A model generated the notes under the pieces. The model saw only the letters and a program-made list of their open reading frames with translations, was not told the origin of the DNA and did no database searches. This document shows, in pieces, positions 1-5,090 of a DNA stretch of 5,090 nt. Positions within the stretch are counted from its first letter, which is position 1. Every line of letters starts with the position of its first letter. A program made the position numbers and the translations under genes. The stretch spans positions 1 to 5,090 of the forward strand of contig JBHEOL010000333.1 of the NCBI GenBank assembly GCA_046261635.1. Reading direction: 5' to 3'. The DNA comes from JBHEPS01 sp046261635. Its GTDB lineage: Bacteria > Acidobacteriota > Thermoanaerobaculia > Gp7-AA8.

Positions 1-136
1 CCTGCGGCGCGATTTCCCGCATCCGGCTGTCGACGATTTGCGCAAGCTCCGTTAAATACGCTGGGTCTCCTTCCCCGCGAACGTTGTAGGTCTGTCCGTA
101 AATTTCTACCGAGACCGGTTGTCTTTTGCCTGTCAT
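1..136 (-). CDS. zapA: Cell division protein ZapA, N-terminal part (runs off left edge)
   Basis: The minus strand from the ATG at 136 reads 45 codons without a stop and continues past the window edge. ZapA is a small cytoplasmic protein that binds FtsZ and cross-links its filaments in the division ring. The visible part matches the family's N-terminal domain: a first strand VSVEIYGQTYNVRG (residues 8-21), then DPAYLTELAQIVDSRM (24-39), which begins the helix of the dimerising globular head. The long C-terminal coiled coil of a typical ~100-residue ZapA would lie outside the window. A weak AAGAG stands 7 nt before the ATG, and an extended -10 box lies about 20 nt upstream. The gene is divergent from the nuo cluster. 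It uses a few AT-rich codons (TTA, AGA, AAA) that are scarce in its neighbours. The family call is confident from the strand and helix pattern, although only about half the protein is visible. Confidence 0.85.
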   Translation of the reverse strand, partial: MTGKRQPVSVEIYGQTYNVRGEGDPAYLTELAQIVDSRMREIAPQ

Positions 137-156
137 CGGATGGCTCTTGCGCGCCG

Positions 157-165
157 AGTATAGCA
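157..165 (-). promoter_or_regulatory. Extended -10 promoter for zapA
   Basis: On the minus strand the sequence reads TGCTATACT, a TGn-extended -10 element with five of six consensus bases in TATACT. It lies 20 nt upstream of the zapA ATG, giving an expected leader of about 14 nt. The -35 position 17 bp upstream (CGGGCG) does not match TTGACA, which fits an extended -10 promoter. Inferred from sequence only. Confidence 0.5.
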
Positions 166-245
166 AATGCGTGGAGGGACGCCCGGGACTGCCATCCCCC
201 CCCTTTCGAGGCCGGAATTCACGAGTCGGAAGGGTGTTGGGTCCC

Positions 246-274
246 TTGTGAAAAGTTTCTCCACCCACTAGAAT
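246..274 (+). promoter_or_regulatory. Sigma70-type promoter for the nuo cluster
   Basis: TTGTGA (246-251, four of six consensus bases) and TAGAAT (269-274, five of six) are separated by exactly 17 bp. Transcription would begin near 281, leaving a leader of about 35 nt before nuoB. It is the best-matching promoter in the window and points towards nuoB, away from zapA. The rest of the 137-316 intergenic region holds a run of eight C (196-203) and two GAATTC palindromes, with no other gene visible. Confidence 0.55.
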
Positions 275-316
275 TCGGGCTCCTGTCGCCGACCCCGGCC
301 ACCTCTCGAGACAACC

Positions 317-898
317 ATGGCAATCAAGAAGATCACCGTCGACAACTCCATCGTTCAGCGCAAGGCGAATCAGCTCCCAGGCGAAGGGCCGGAGAAGGGC
401 ATCCTCACCCTCCCCGGTGAGGCCGAGCGTTACGACTCGGAAGCCGATGCGAGCTTCATCACCACGAAACTCGACACGATGGTCAACTGGGCCCGGGGAA
501 ATTCGCTCTGGCCGCTTCCATTCGGCACCGCGTGCTGCGCCATCGAGTTCATGTCCACCGTGTCGAGTCACTACGACATGGCCCGCTTCGGCTTCGAAGT
601 CGTGCGCTTCTCGCCCCGCCAGGCCGACATGATGATCGTGGCCGGCACGATCGTCGACAAGATGGCCCCCGTCCTCCGCAAGATCTACGACCAGATGCCC
701 GAGCCGAAGTACGTCGTGGCCATGGGCGCCTGTGCGACCAGCGGCGGGTTCTATCGCGCCTATCACGTGGTCCAGGGGATCGACGAGATCATTCCCGTCG
801 ACATCTGGGTCCCGGGCTGTCCCCCCACTCCGGAAGGACTCATGTACGGAATCTTGAAGCTTCAGGAAAAGATCAAACGCGGTGAAATCCGGCGATGA
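317..898 (+). CDS. nuoB: NADH-quinone oxidoreductase subunit B (NuoB)
   Basis: NuoB is the peripheral-arm subunit of respiratory complex I that holds 4Fe-4S cluster N2, the last iron-sulfur centre before quinone. It acts on the cytoplasmic face of the inner membrane. All four N2 ligands are visible: the adjacent pair C73-C74 in GTACCAIEFM, C139 in MGACATSGG and C168 in VPGCPPTPEG. The segment SPRQADMMIVAGTIVDKMAP (99-118) and the motif PVDIWVPGCPP are classic for the family. At 193 residues, with about 70 before the Cys pair, the length is normal. No strong Shine-Dalgarno site precedes the ATG at 317, but it follows the predicted promoter by about 35 nt and no better start is apparent. The stop overlaps the nuoCD start by four bases (ATGA), which implies translational coupling. 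nuoA, usually directly upstream, is absent. Confidence 0.97.
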   Translation: MAIKKITVDNSIVQRKANQLPGEGPEKGILTLPGEAERYDSEADASFITTKLDTMVNWARGNSLWPLPFGTACCAIEFMSTVSSHYDMARFGFEVVRFSPRQADMMIVAGTIVDKMAPVLRKIYDQMPEPKYVVAMGACATSGGFYRAYHVVQGIDEIIPVDIWVPGCPPTPEGLMYGILKLQEKIKRGEIRR

Positions 899-2670
899 GC
901 ACTCTGACGAAATTCAGCTCCACTCCCTACACCGGTCCCACGCCCACGAACCGGCTCCCTTACGTGCCGCAGGACCTGGAGGCGGTCGACCGTCGCCGGG
1001 ACGAGATCGCCGCGCGGATCACTTCGCCGGCGCTTACGCCCGAGCCGAATCGCGATCTGCCGACCTTCGTCGTCCGGCGTGAGGACATCGTCGAGGCTCT
1101 CCGCGCGCTTCGCGACGACCCCGAACTGCAGTTCACGCTCCCGCTCGATCTTTTCGGGGTGGACTACCCGGGTCGGCCCGAGGGACGCTTCGACGTCGTC
1201 TACCTCCTCTATTCACTCAAGAACGGCGACCGGGTCCGCCTGAGAGTCCACACCGACGAGAACACTCCCATTCCTTCGTCTCTGGGCGTATTCAAGGGAT
1301 ACGACTGGTACGAGCGCGAGGCGTTCGACATGTTCGGGATCGGGTTCGAAGGGCATCCGAACCTCCGCCGGCTCCTGACCCACGAGGCATTTCAGGGTCA
1401 TGCACTCCGCAAGGACTACGATCCCGGCAAGCGGTGGCTGCTGAGCGAGAAGGACGTTGCTCAGATCACCCCCAAGGTTTTCATCGAGCCGCAGGGACAC
1501 GAATTCGAGCGCGTGACGCTGAACCTGGGACCGTCCCATCCGGCCACCCACGGGACGCTTCGGATCGTCGTCTCCCTCGAGGGCGAGATGATCGTCGGCC
1601 TCGACACCGAGATCGGGTACCTGCATCGCTGTTTCGAGAAGATGTCCGAGACGCACAGCTGGCAGCAGGTCATCCCCTACACCGACCGGCTCAACTACGT
1701 CTCGGCCTTCATCAACAACGTCGGGTACACGCTCGCCGTGGAGAAGCTCCTCGGCATCGAGGCGCCTCCGCGCGCCCAGCACATCCGCCTCATCCTGTCG
1801 GAGTTCATGCGGATCGCCGACCACATGGTCTGCATCGGCACGAACCTGGTCGACATGGGTGGGCTGACGAACTTCTGGTACCTGTTCCGTGGCCGCGAGG
1901 AGATTTACGCGCTCATCGAGGCGTGCTCGGGAGCCCGGATCCTTCCGAGCTATACACGGATCGGCGGCCTGGCCGTCGACGTGCCGGCGGACTTCCTGGA
2001 CCAGTGCCAGAGACTGGTCGACCTGATTCCGGCGCTGATCAACGACGTCGACAAGCTGCTCAGCCGGAACCGGGTCTTCCACGAGCGCGCCGACGGTTCG
2101 GGTCCGATCTCGGCCGAGAATGCGATCGCCTGGGGTTTCACCGGGCCCTGTCTCCGCGCGGCGGGTGTTCCCTTCGACGTTCGGAAGGCCAACCCCTACC
2201 TCGGCTACGAGACCTACGACTGGGACGTTCCCATCGCCGACGGCGGGGACACGCTCGCCCGCTACCTGGTGCGGATGGAGGAGATGCGCCAGTCCCTCCG
2301 CATCATCCAGCAGGCCATCGATCGCGGCCTGCCCGACGGCCCGGTCATCATCAACGACCCCTATATCGCCCTTCCCGAAAAGGAGAAGGTCTACAACGAG
2401 ATGGAGTCGCTCATCTACCACTTCAAGCTGATCATGCACGGCATCCAGCCGCCGGTCGGCGAGGTGTACTTCCCCGTCGAGGGGGCCAACGGAGAGCTCG
2501 GCTTCCACATCGTTTCGGACGGGACGAAGAATCCCTACAGGGTCAAGGTTCGCCCCCCCTGCTTCTCAATCTACCAGGCGTTCGGCGAGATGATCGCCGG
2601 GCAGACCATTCCCGACGCAATCGCCGTTCTCGGATCGCTCAACATCATCGCGGGCGAGCTGGATCGCTGA
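895..2670 (+). CDS. nuoCD: NADH-quinone oxidoreductase fused subunits C/D (NuoCD)
   Basis: This 591-residue protein fuses NuoC and NuoD, as in E. coli (about 600 residues). With NuoB it forms the quinone-binding part of the complex I peripheral arm. The NuoC domain covers roughly residues 30-180 and carries the signature EREAFDMFGIGFEGHPNLRR (140-159), followed by LRKDY. After a short linker, the NuoD domain starts near 200. Its GPSHPATHG (212-220) and DRLNYVS (264-270) contain H219 and Y268, which align with the His and Tyr that contact the quinone headgroup in characterised complex I (His59/Tyr108 of the bovine 49-kDa subunit). The C-terminus ends IIAGELDR and lacks the CxxC nickel ligands, so this is a complex I subunit and not a group 4 NiFe hydrogenase. 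The residues before about 30 are Pro/Thr-rich. GGTGA at 881-885 is a possible ribosome site. One departure is C246 in GYLHRCFEK, where Gly is common. Confidence 0.97.
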   Translation: MSTLTKFSSTPYTGPTPTNRLPYVPQDLEAVDRRRDEIAARITSPALTPEPNRDLPTFVVRREDIVEALRALRDDPELQFTLPLDLFGVDYPGRPEGRFDVVYLLYSLKNGDRVRLRVHTDENTPIPSSLGVFKGYDWYEREAFDMFGIGFEGHPNLRRLLTHEAFQGHALRKDYDPGKRWLLSEKDVAQITPKVFIEPQGHEFERVTLNLGPSHPATHGTLRIVVSLEGEMIVGLDTEIGYLHRCFEKMSETHSWQQVIPYTDRLNYVSAFINNVGYTLAVEKLLGIEAPPRAQHIRLILSEFMRIADHMVCIGTNLVDMGGLTNFWYLFRGREEIYALIEACSGARILPSYTRIGGLAVDVPADFLDQCQRLVDLIPALINDVDKLLSRNRVFHERADGSGPISAENAIAWGFTGPCLRAAGVPFDVRKANPYLGYETYDWDVPIADGGDTLARYLVRMEEMRQSLRIIQQAIDRGLPDGPVIINDPYIALPEKEKVYNEMESLIYHFKLIMHGIQPPVGEVYFPVEGANGELGFHIVSDGTKNPYRVKVRPPCFSIYQAFGEMIAGQTIPDAIAVLGSLNIIAGELDR

Positions 2671-2676
2671 GAGCTC

Positions 2677-2680
2677 AGGA
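2677..2680 (+). promoter_or_regulatory. Ribosome binding site fixing the GTG start of nuoI
   Basis: AGGA lies 6 nt before the GTG at 2687, correct spacing for a Shine-Dalgarno site. The next in-frame start, ATG at 2699, is 18 nt away and has no purine-rich site of its own. This favours the GTG start. Confidence 0.6.
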
Positions 2681-2686
2681 CCGAGA

Positions 2687-3334
2687 GTGAATCAACCCAT
2701 GGATGGCGTCAAAAAACTCGAACGCAAAAAGCTGACCGGCATGGAGCGGCTCTTCATTCCCGAGGTCGTCAAGGGAATGTTCGTCACCCTCGGCCATCTG
2801 CTCAGGAACCTCTTCAACATGAAGAACCTGCCGACGATCTCCTATCCGGAGATGAAGCGGGTTTACTCCGAGCGGTTCCGCGGCCGCCACATCCTCACGA
2901 CCCGCGAGGACGGCACCACCCGCTGCGTCGCCTGCTACATGTGCTCGACCGCCTGCCCCGCGGAGTGCATCGCGATCGAGGCTGGCGAAGACGAGCGCAC
3001 CCGCGAGAAGTTCCCGGTGCGCTACGACATCGACCTGCTCCGCTGCATCTTCTGCGGCTACTGCGTCGACGCCTGCCCCGAGGACGCGATCTACATGACG
3101 CGCGATTACGAGATGTCGATCGATACCCGGGCGCGCTCGGTCGTCGGGCTCCGCGATCTCGTCGTCCCGCCGAACTTCCCCATCCCCCCGATGGGGTGGC
3201 GTCCTTACTACGGAACGATCCGCAAGGAGGGGACGGCGGGCGGAACCGGGCTCGGTCAGGCGCTGCGCCCATCTCCTTACCCGGAACAGGCTCCCCCCAA
3301 CCCGGATCTGTTCCGCGGAGGAAGCGCGGACTGA
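2687..3334 (+). CDS. nuoI: NADH-quinone oxidoreductase subunit I (NuoI)
   Basis: NuoI is the peripheral-arm subunit of complex I that carries two 4Fe-4S clusters (N6a and N6b) and passes electrons to cluster N2 in NuoB. Both binding motifs are complete: CVACYMCSTACP (C80, C83, C86, C90) and CIFCGYCVDACP (C120, C123, C126, C130). In each case the fourth Cys of one motif completes the other cluster, as in 8Fe ferredoxin folds. The N-terminal region from about 12 to 50 (LFIPEVVKGMFVTLGHLLRN) looks amphipathic and suits the membrane-surface helix known in the family. At 215 residues it is longer than E. coli NuoI (180). The extra length is mainly a Gly/Pro-rich tail after about residue 182, with no recognisable domain. 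The gene begins 16 bp after nuoCD. nuoH, its usual upstream neighbour, is absent. Confidence 0.96.
   Translation: MNQPMDGVKKLERKKLTGMERLFIPEVVKGMFVTLGHLLRNLFNMKNLPTISYPEMKRVYSERFRGRHILTTREDGTTRCVACYMCSTACPAECIAIEAGEDERTREKFPVRYDIDLLRCIFCGYCVDACPEDAIYMTRDYEMSIDTRARSVVGLRDLVVPPNFPIPPMGWRPYYGTIRKEGTAGGTGLGQALRPSPYPEQAPPNPDLFRGGSAD
3317..3334 (+). promoter_or_regulatory. Strong Shine-Dalgarno sequence at the end of nuoI, possibly serving a CTG start
   Basis: GGAGGAA at 3317-3323 is an excellent Shine-Dalgarno match inside the last nuoI codons. The only ATG for the next gene (3355) is 31 nt downstream, which is too far for direct use. Nine nt after GGAGG stands CTG at 3331, in frame with the ferritin-like gene and overlapping the nuoI TGA as CTGA. 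The site may initiate at CTG or simply load ribosomes for re-initiation at 3355. The match could also be chance within Gly-Gly-Ser codons. Confidence 0.35.
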
Positions 3335-3354
3335 CCGTCCCGCGTCCGATCCGA

Positions 3355-3810
3355 ATGAAACCGCTCGAGACCACGGTCGAACAGGTGCTGCGCGAGGCGA
3401 TCGAATCCGAGATCTCCAGCCGAATCTACTATCGCCTTCTCGCCGAGCGCGCCAGCGACGCACCGGCGCGCGCGAAGCTTCTCGATCTCTCCGAGCGCCA
3501 GATCCTCCACCGCGCCAAGCTCGAGCGCCGCTATCGCGAGCTCGTCGGCCAGCCCCCCCCGGAGTTTCCGGAGCCGCACGTCGAGATTCCTCACGACCTG
3601 ACGAGCGTCGATACGGCCCGCGCACTCCGTATCGCCCTCGAGCACGAGCGTGAGTCCGAAAGCAATTTCCGCTTTCTCTTCGAGCGCTCGACCGATCCCG
3701 CGCTCACCAACCTCTTCTCCGAGCTCGCCGAGATGGAGTGGAAGCACAAGGCCGAAGTCCAGGCCGAGTACGACGCCATCGCCGGCGATCCCGAAGATTT
3801 GCTCTTCTGA
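3355..3810 (+). CDS. Ferritin-like (rubrerythrin-type) diiron-domain protein
   Basis: This predicted 151-residue, mainly helical, soluble protein has the internal two-fold pattern of rubrerythrin-type ferritin-like domains. Helix 1 has AIESEISSRIYY with E19. Helix 2 has ERQILH (47-52) with H52. Helix 3 has ALEHERESESNF with E98. Helix 4 has EMEWKH (126-131) with E128 and H131. Members bind a diiron centre and act in peroxide detoxification or iron handling. The second-half ExxH motif is intact, but the first half reads QILH, so Q49 replaces the usual carboxylate ligand. The metal site may therefore be altered. There is no C-terminal rubredoxin CxxC domain, so this is not a full rubrerythrin. 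It lies 20 bp after nuoI and is probably co-transcribed with it. The ATG lacks a well-spaced ribosome site, and an upstream CTG at 3331 would add eight residues. The fold is fairly sure; the exact role is unknown. Confidence 0.8.
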   Translation: MKPLETTVEQVLREAIESEISSRIYYRLLAERASDAPARAKLLDLSERQILHRAKLERRYRELVGQPPPEFPEPHVEIPHDLTSVDTARALRIALEHERESESNFRFLFERSTDPALTNLFSELAEMEWKHKAEVQAEYDAIAGDPEDLLF

Positions 3811-3837
3811 TCGCACTCCCCTCCGTCCCTTGTCGGC

Positions 3838-3843
3838 TAAACT
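3838..3843 (+). promoter_or_regulatory. Candidate -10 box upstream of def
   Basis: TAAACT within GGCTAAACTCC resembles the zapA -10 context GCTATACTCGG. No recognisable -35 lies 16-18 bp upstream. If used, transcription would begin near 3850, giving a leader of about 70 nt before def. It lies after the stop of the ferritin-like gene. Weak, sequence-only call. Confidence 0.3.
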
Positions 3844-3844
3844 C

Positions 3845-3860
3845 CTCGCGTACATGCGAG
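3845..3860 (+). promoter_or_regulatory. Small dyad next to the candidate def promoter
   Basis: CTCGC (3845-3849) and GCGAG (3856-3860) form a perfect 5-bp inverted repeat around a 6-nt centre, directly after the candidate -10 box. The position suits an operator or a 5' hairpin. With no T tract it is not a convincing terminator for the nuo transcript. Confidence 0.25.
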
Positions 3861-3911
3861 TGATCGCGCGCGCCGCCTGAATCGCTTTCCCCGGCAGCCG
3901 CGCCGATCTCG

Positions 3912-3917
3912 AAGGAG
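3912..3917 (+). promoter_or_regulatory. Ribosome binding site of def
   Basis: AAGGAG ends 5 nt before the ATG at 3923. It is the clearest Shine-Dalgarno site for any gene start in the window and fixes the def start. Confidence 0.8.
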
Positions 3918-3922
3918 CAGTC

Positions 3923-4435
3923 ATGATTCTCAAAGTCTCCCGCCTCGGCCATCCGGCCCTGCGCCAGGTAGCCTCCGAGGTGGACATCGCAGAAGTCCGC
4001 GAGGGGAGCTTCCGCGGCCTGATCGAGGACATGTTCGAGACCATGCAGGCCTACCAGGGGGTCGGCCTCGCTGCCCCTCAGGTCCACCTGCCGATCCGCC
4101 TCTTCGTCTACGAGCTCCCCGACGACATCGCCCGGCGGCGCAACGCCGAGCCACTCGAGCCTGGCGTCGTCTTCAACGCGAAGTACGAGGCCATCGGCGG
4201 CGACCGAGTCGTCGACTGGGAAGGGTGCCTCTCGGTACCCTTCCTGAGCGGCGACTGCCCGCGCTACCGCAAGATCCGCGTGACCGGCGTCGACCGCCAC
4301 GGCGAGCCCTTCGAGAAAACCATCGAGGGATATGCCGCGCGCATCTTCCAGCACGAGATCGATCACACCGACGGGCAAGTCTACCTCGACCGGATGCCCG
4401 ATCTCACGACGTTGGGTTACACGATCGTGTTGTGA
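3923..4435 (+). CDS. def: Peptide deformylase
   Basis: Peptide deformylase removes the formyl group from the N-terminal Met of new proteins in the cytoplasm, using a metal ion (Fe2+ in most bacteria). All three family motifs are present: GVGLAAPQV (46-54, Q53), EGCLSV (100-105, C102 as metal ligand) and QHEIDH (143-148, with H144 and H148 as ligands and E145 as catalytic base). Its 170 residues are a normal length. The C-terminal half, with GYAARIFQHEIDH followed by YLDRMPDLTT, resembles the mitochondrial/plastid-type PDF1A branch and its bacterial relatives more than E. coli Def. The residue after HEIDH is Thr instead of the common Leu. It has its own ribosome site and a 112-bp gap upstream, so it is probably a separate transcription unit. 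fmt, a frequent partner, is not next to it; the following gene is on the opposite strand. Confidence 0.95.
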   Translation: MILKVSRLGHPALRQVASEVDIAEVREGSFRGLIEDMFETMQAYQGVGLAAPQVHLPIRLFVYELPDDIARRRNAEPLEPGVVFNAKYEAIGGDRVVDWEGCLSVPFLSGDCPRYRKIRVTGVDRHGEPFEKTIEGYAARIFQHEIDHTDGQVYLDRMPDLTTLGYTIVL

Positions 4436-4441
4436 GAAGCA

Positions 4442-4469
4442 GGGGCCAGGGACTAGGGGCTAGGAACAG
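4442..4469 (+). repeat. Heptamer tandem repeat GGGRCYA (3 copies plus a degenerate fourth)
   Basis: Three abutting 7-mers, GGGGCCA (4442-4448), GGGACTA (4449-4455) and GGGGCTA (4456-4462), fit GGGRCYA. A weaker unit, GGAACAG, follows (4463-4469). The array sits in the 56-bp spacer between the convergent def and transporter genes. It contains two CTAG tetramers. No function is known to me. Confidence 0.6.
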
Positions 4470-4491
4470 CAAAGGCCACGGATTGAGGCGG

Positions 4492-5090
4492 CTACGATGC
4501 CGCTGGCTCGGGTTCGTGGTGCTCCAGGATCCGGATCTTTCGGAGGCGCATGGCGAGGATCGAGGCGATGAGCACCGCCGCCGCGCATGACCAGAAAGCG
4601 CCGCGCGCGTTCCCCACGTCCCAGAGGAATCCGAAGATCACGGGGCCGAGCATCCGTGCGAGGCTCCCCATCGAGGCCGATAACCCCATGATGCTTCCCA
4701 TGTGGTCCACCGGGGCGGTCTTGCTGACGAGCGAGTTCATCGAGGGATAGCAGAGTCCCTGCCCGACCGCCACGAGAAACGCCGTCGGCCACAGAAGGCG
4801 CGGATCGTAAATCAAAGGAAGGAAGACGAAGCCGGCGAGGAACGAGAGCGTTCCGGCCATGATGAGCGCCTGCTCCCCGACGCGGCGTGTCAGCCTGCCG
4901 ATCAGCCCTCCCTGGATCACAGCGACGATCACGCCCATGAATCCGAAGAAATAGCCGAGGTCGCGAGCGGTGAATGCGAAGCGCTCCCGGGCGAAGAGCG
5001 TGACGGTCGTCTCCATCCCGGCGAACGCGAACACGATCAGGAAGAACGCGCCGATCACCAGTGAGAGCGCAGCGCTTCCGCGGAGGATCC
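4492..5090 (-). CDS. Major facilitator superfamily (MFS) transporter, C-terminal half (runs off right edge)
   Basis: The minus-strand frame is open from the window edge at 5090 to a TAG at 4492-4494, giving about 199 residues. An internal GTG at 5058 lies in a membrane helix (SLVIGAFFLIVFAF) and is not the true start. Six hydrophobic segments can be followed, matching helices 7-12 of a 12-helix MFS permease. The helix 8-9 loop carries GRLTRRVGE (about 4873-4899), the second-half copy of MFS motif A. A helix 11 stretch with LGPVIFGFLW (about 4621-4647) and GQGLCYPSMN in helix 10 look like drug:H+ antiporter (DHA1/TetA-type) permeases. The tail ends with a charged, probably cytoplasmic, RLRKIRILEHHEPEP segment. 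It should act in the inner membrane as a proton-coupled exporter, but the substrate cannot be told. It converges on def and is probably unrelated to it. Confidence 0.88.
   Translation of the reverse strand, partial: ILRGSAALSLVIGAFFLIVFAFAGMETTVTLFARERFAFTARDLGYFFGFMGVIVAVIQGGLIGRLTRRVGEQALIMAGTLSFLAGFVFLPLIYDPRLLWPTAFLVAVGQGLCYPSMNSLVSKTAPVDHMGSIMGLSASMGSLARMLGPVIFGFLWDVGNARGAFWSCAAAVLIASILAMRLRKIRILEHHEPEPAAS

Noticed and set aside
1213..2508. Long open frame of 431 codons on the minus strand opposite nuoCD
   Set aside because: It lies opposite a gene whose every motif is recognised. Its protein is rich in Val, Asp, Glu and Arg, as expected from the reverse frame of high-GC coding DNA, and it has no family resemblance.
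1434..2690. Long second plus-strand frame inside nuoCD
   Set aside because: The predicted product is dominated by Arg, Ala, Gly, Pro and His, as expected for an off-frame reading of GC-rich DNA, and it overlaps the real NuoD domain entirely.
317..3334. Membrane-bound group 4 NiFe hydrogenase (Hyc/Ech-like) instead of complex I
   Set aside because: The large-subunit protein has neither the N-terminal CGxC nor the C-terminal CxxC nickel-binding motif. It keeps the NuoD quinone-site His and Tyr.
2675..4378. Several long minus-strand open frames opposite nuoI, the ferritin-like gene and def
   Set aside because: These are shadows caused by high GC content. The plus-strand products have clear motifs and ribosome sites, and the reverse products do not.
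4487..4504. Hairpin GCGGC-TACGAT-GCCGC as a terminator between def and the transporter gene
   Set aside because: The stem is only 5-6 bp, no T tract follows on either strand, and it overlaps the transporter's final codons.
5056..5058. GTG at 5058 (minus) as the transporter start
   Set aside because: The frame stays open to the window edge, and the hydrophobic segment begins before this codon, so it lies inside helix 7 of a longer protein.
1..5090. tRNA, rRNA, CRISPR array or insertion sequence
   Set aside because: I saw no spaced direct repeats, transposase motifs, terminal inverted repeats or tRNA-like cloverleaf. Nearly all of the window is accounted for by protein genes.

Overview
This window is high-GC, gene-dense bacterial DNA. 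All coding regions share the same strong G/C preference, and nothing in it looks like mobile DNA. The zapA gene at the left edge, and complex I subunits that resemble the Deltaproteobacteria/Acidobacteriota style, suggest a Gram-negative lineage of that general kind. Examples are Myxococcota, Desulfobacterota, Binatia-like or Acidobacteriota. That placement rests on sequence impression only and is not firm.

Layout: (1) 1-136, minus strand: the N-terminal 45 codons of zapA, running off the left edge. (2) 137-316: a divergent intergenic region with a plausible extended -10 promoter for zapA (minus) and a good -35/-10 pair with a 17-bp spacer for the nuo genes (plus). (3) 317-3334, plus strand: a compact respiratory complex I cluster of nuoB, fused nuoCD and nuoI. 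(4) 3355-3810, plus strand: a small ferritin-like (rubrerythrin-type) diiron-domain protein 20 bp behind nuoI. (5) 3811-3922: a short intergenic region with a weak promoter candidate, a small dyad and a clear Shine-Dalgarno site. (6) 3923-4435, plus strand: peptide deformylase, def. (7) 4436-4491: a short spacer between convergent genes containing a heptamer tandem repeat. (8) 4492-5090, minus strand: the C-terminal half of a major facilitator superfamily (MFS) transporter whose start lies beyond the right edge.

The three nuo genes encode the part of complex I that carries electrons from the peripheral arm to quinone: NuoI (two 4Fe-4S clusters), then NuoB (cluster N2), then the NuoCD quinone pocket. 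The usual neighbours nuoA, nuoH, the NADH-oxidising nuoEFG and the proton-pumping nuoJ-N are absent here, so they must be elsewhere if the complex is complete. The ferritin-like gene is placed to be co-transcribed with these iron-sulfur subunits, and its first metal-binding motif has Gln where Glu is usual. No clearly new system is visible. The ferritin-like gene and the split nuo cluster are the points most worth a second look.
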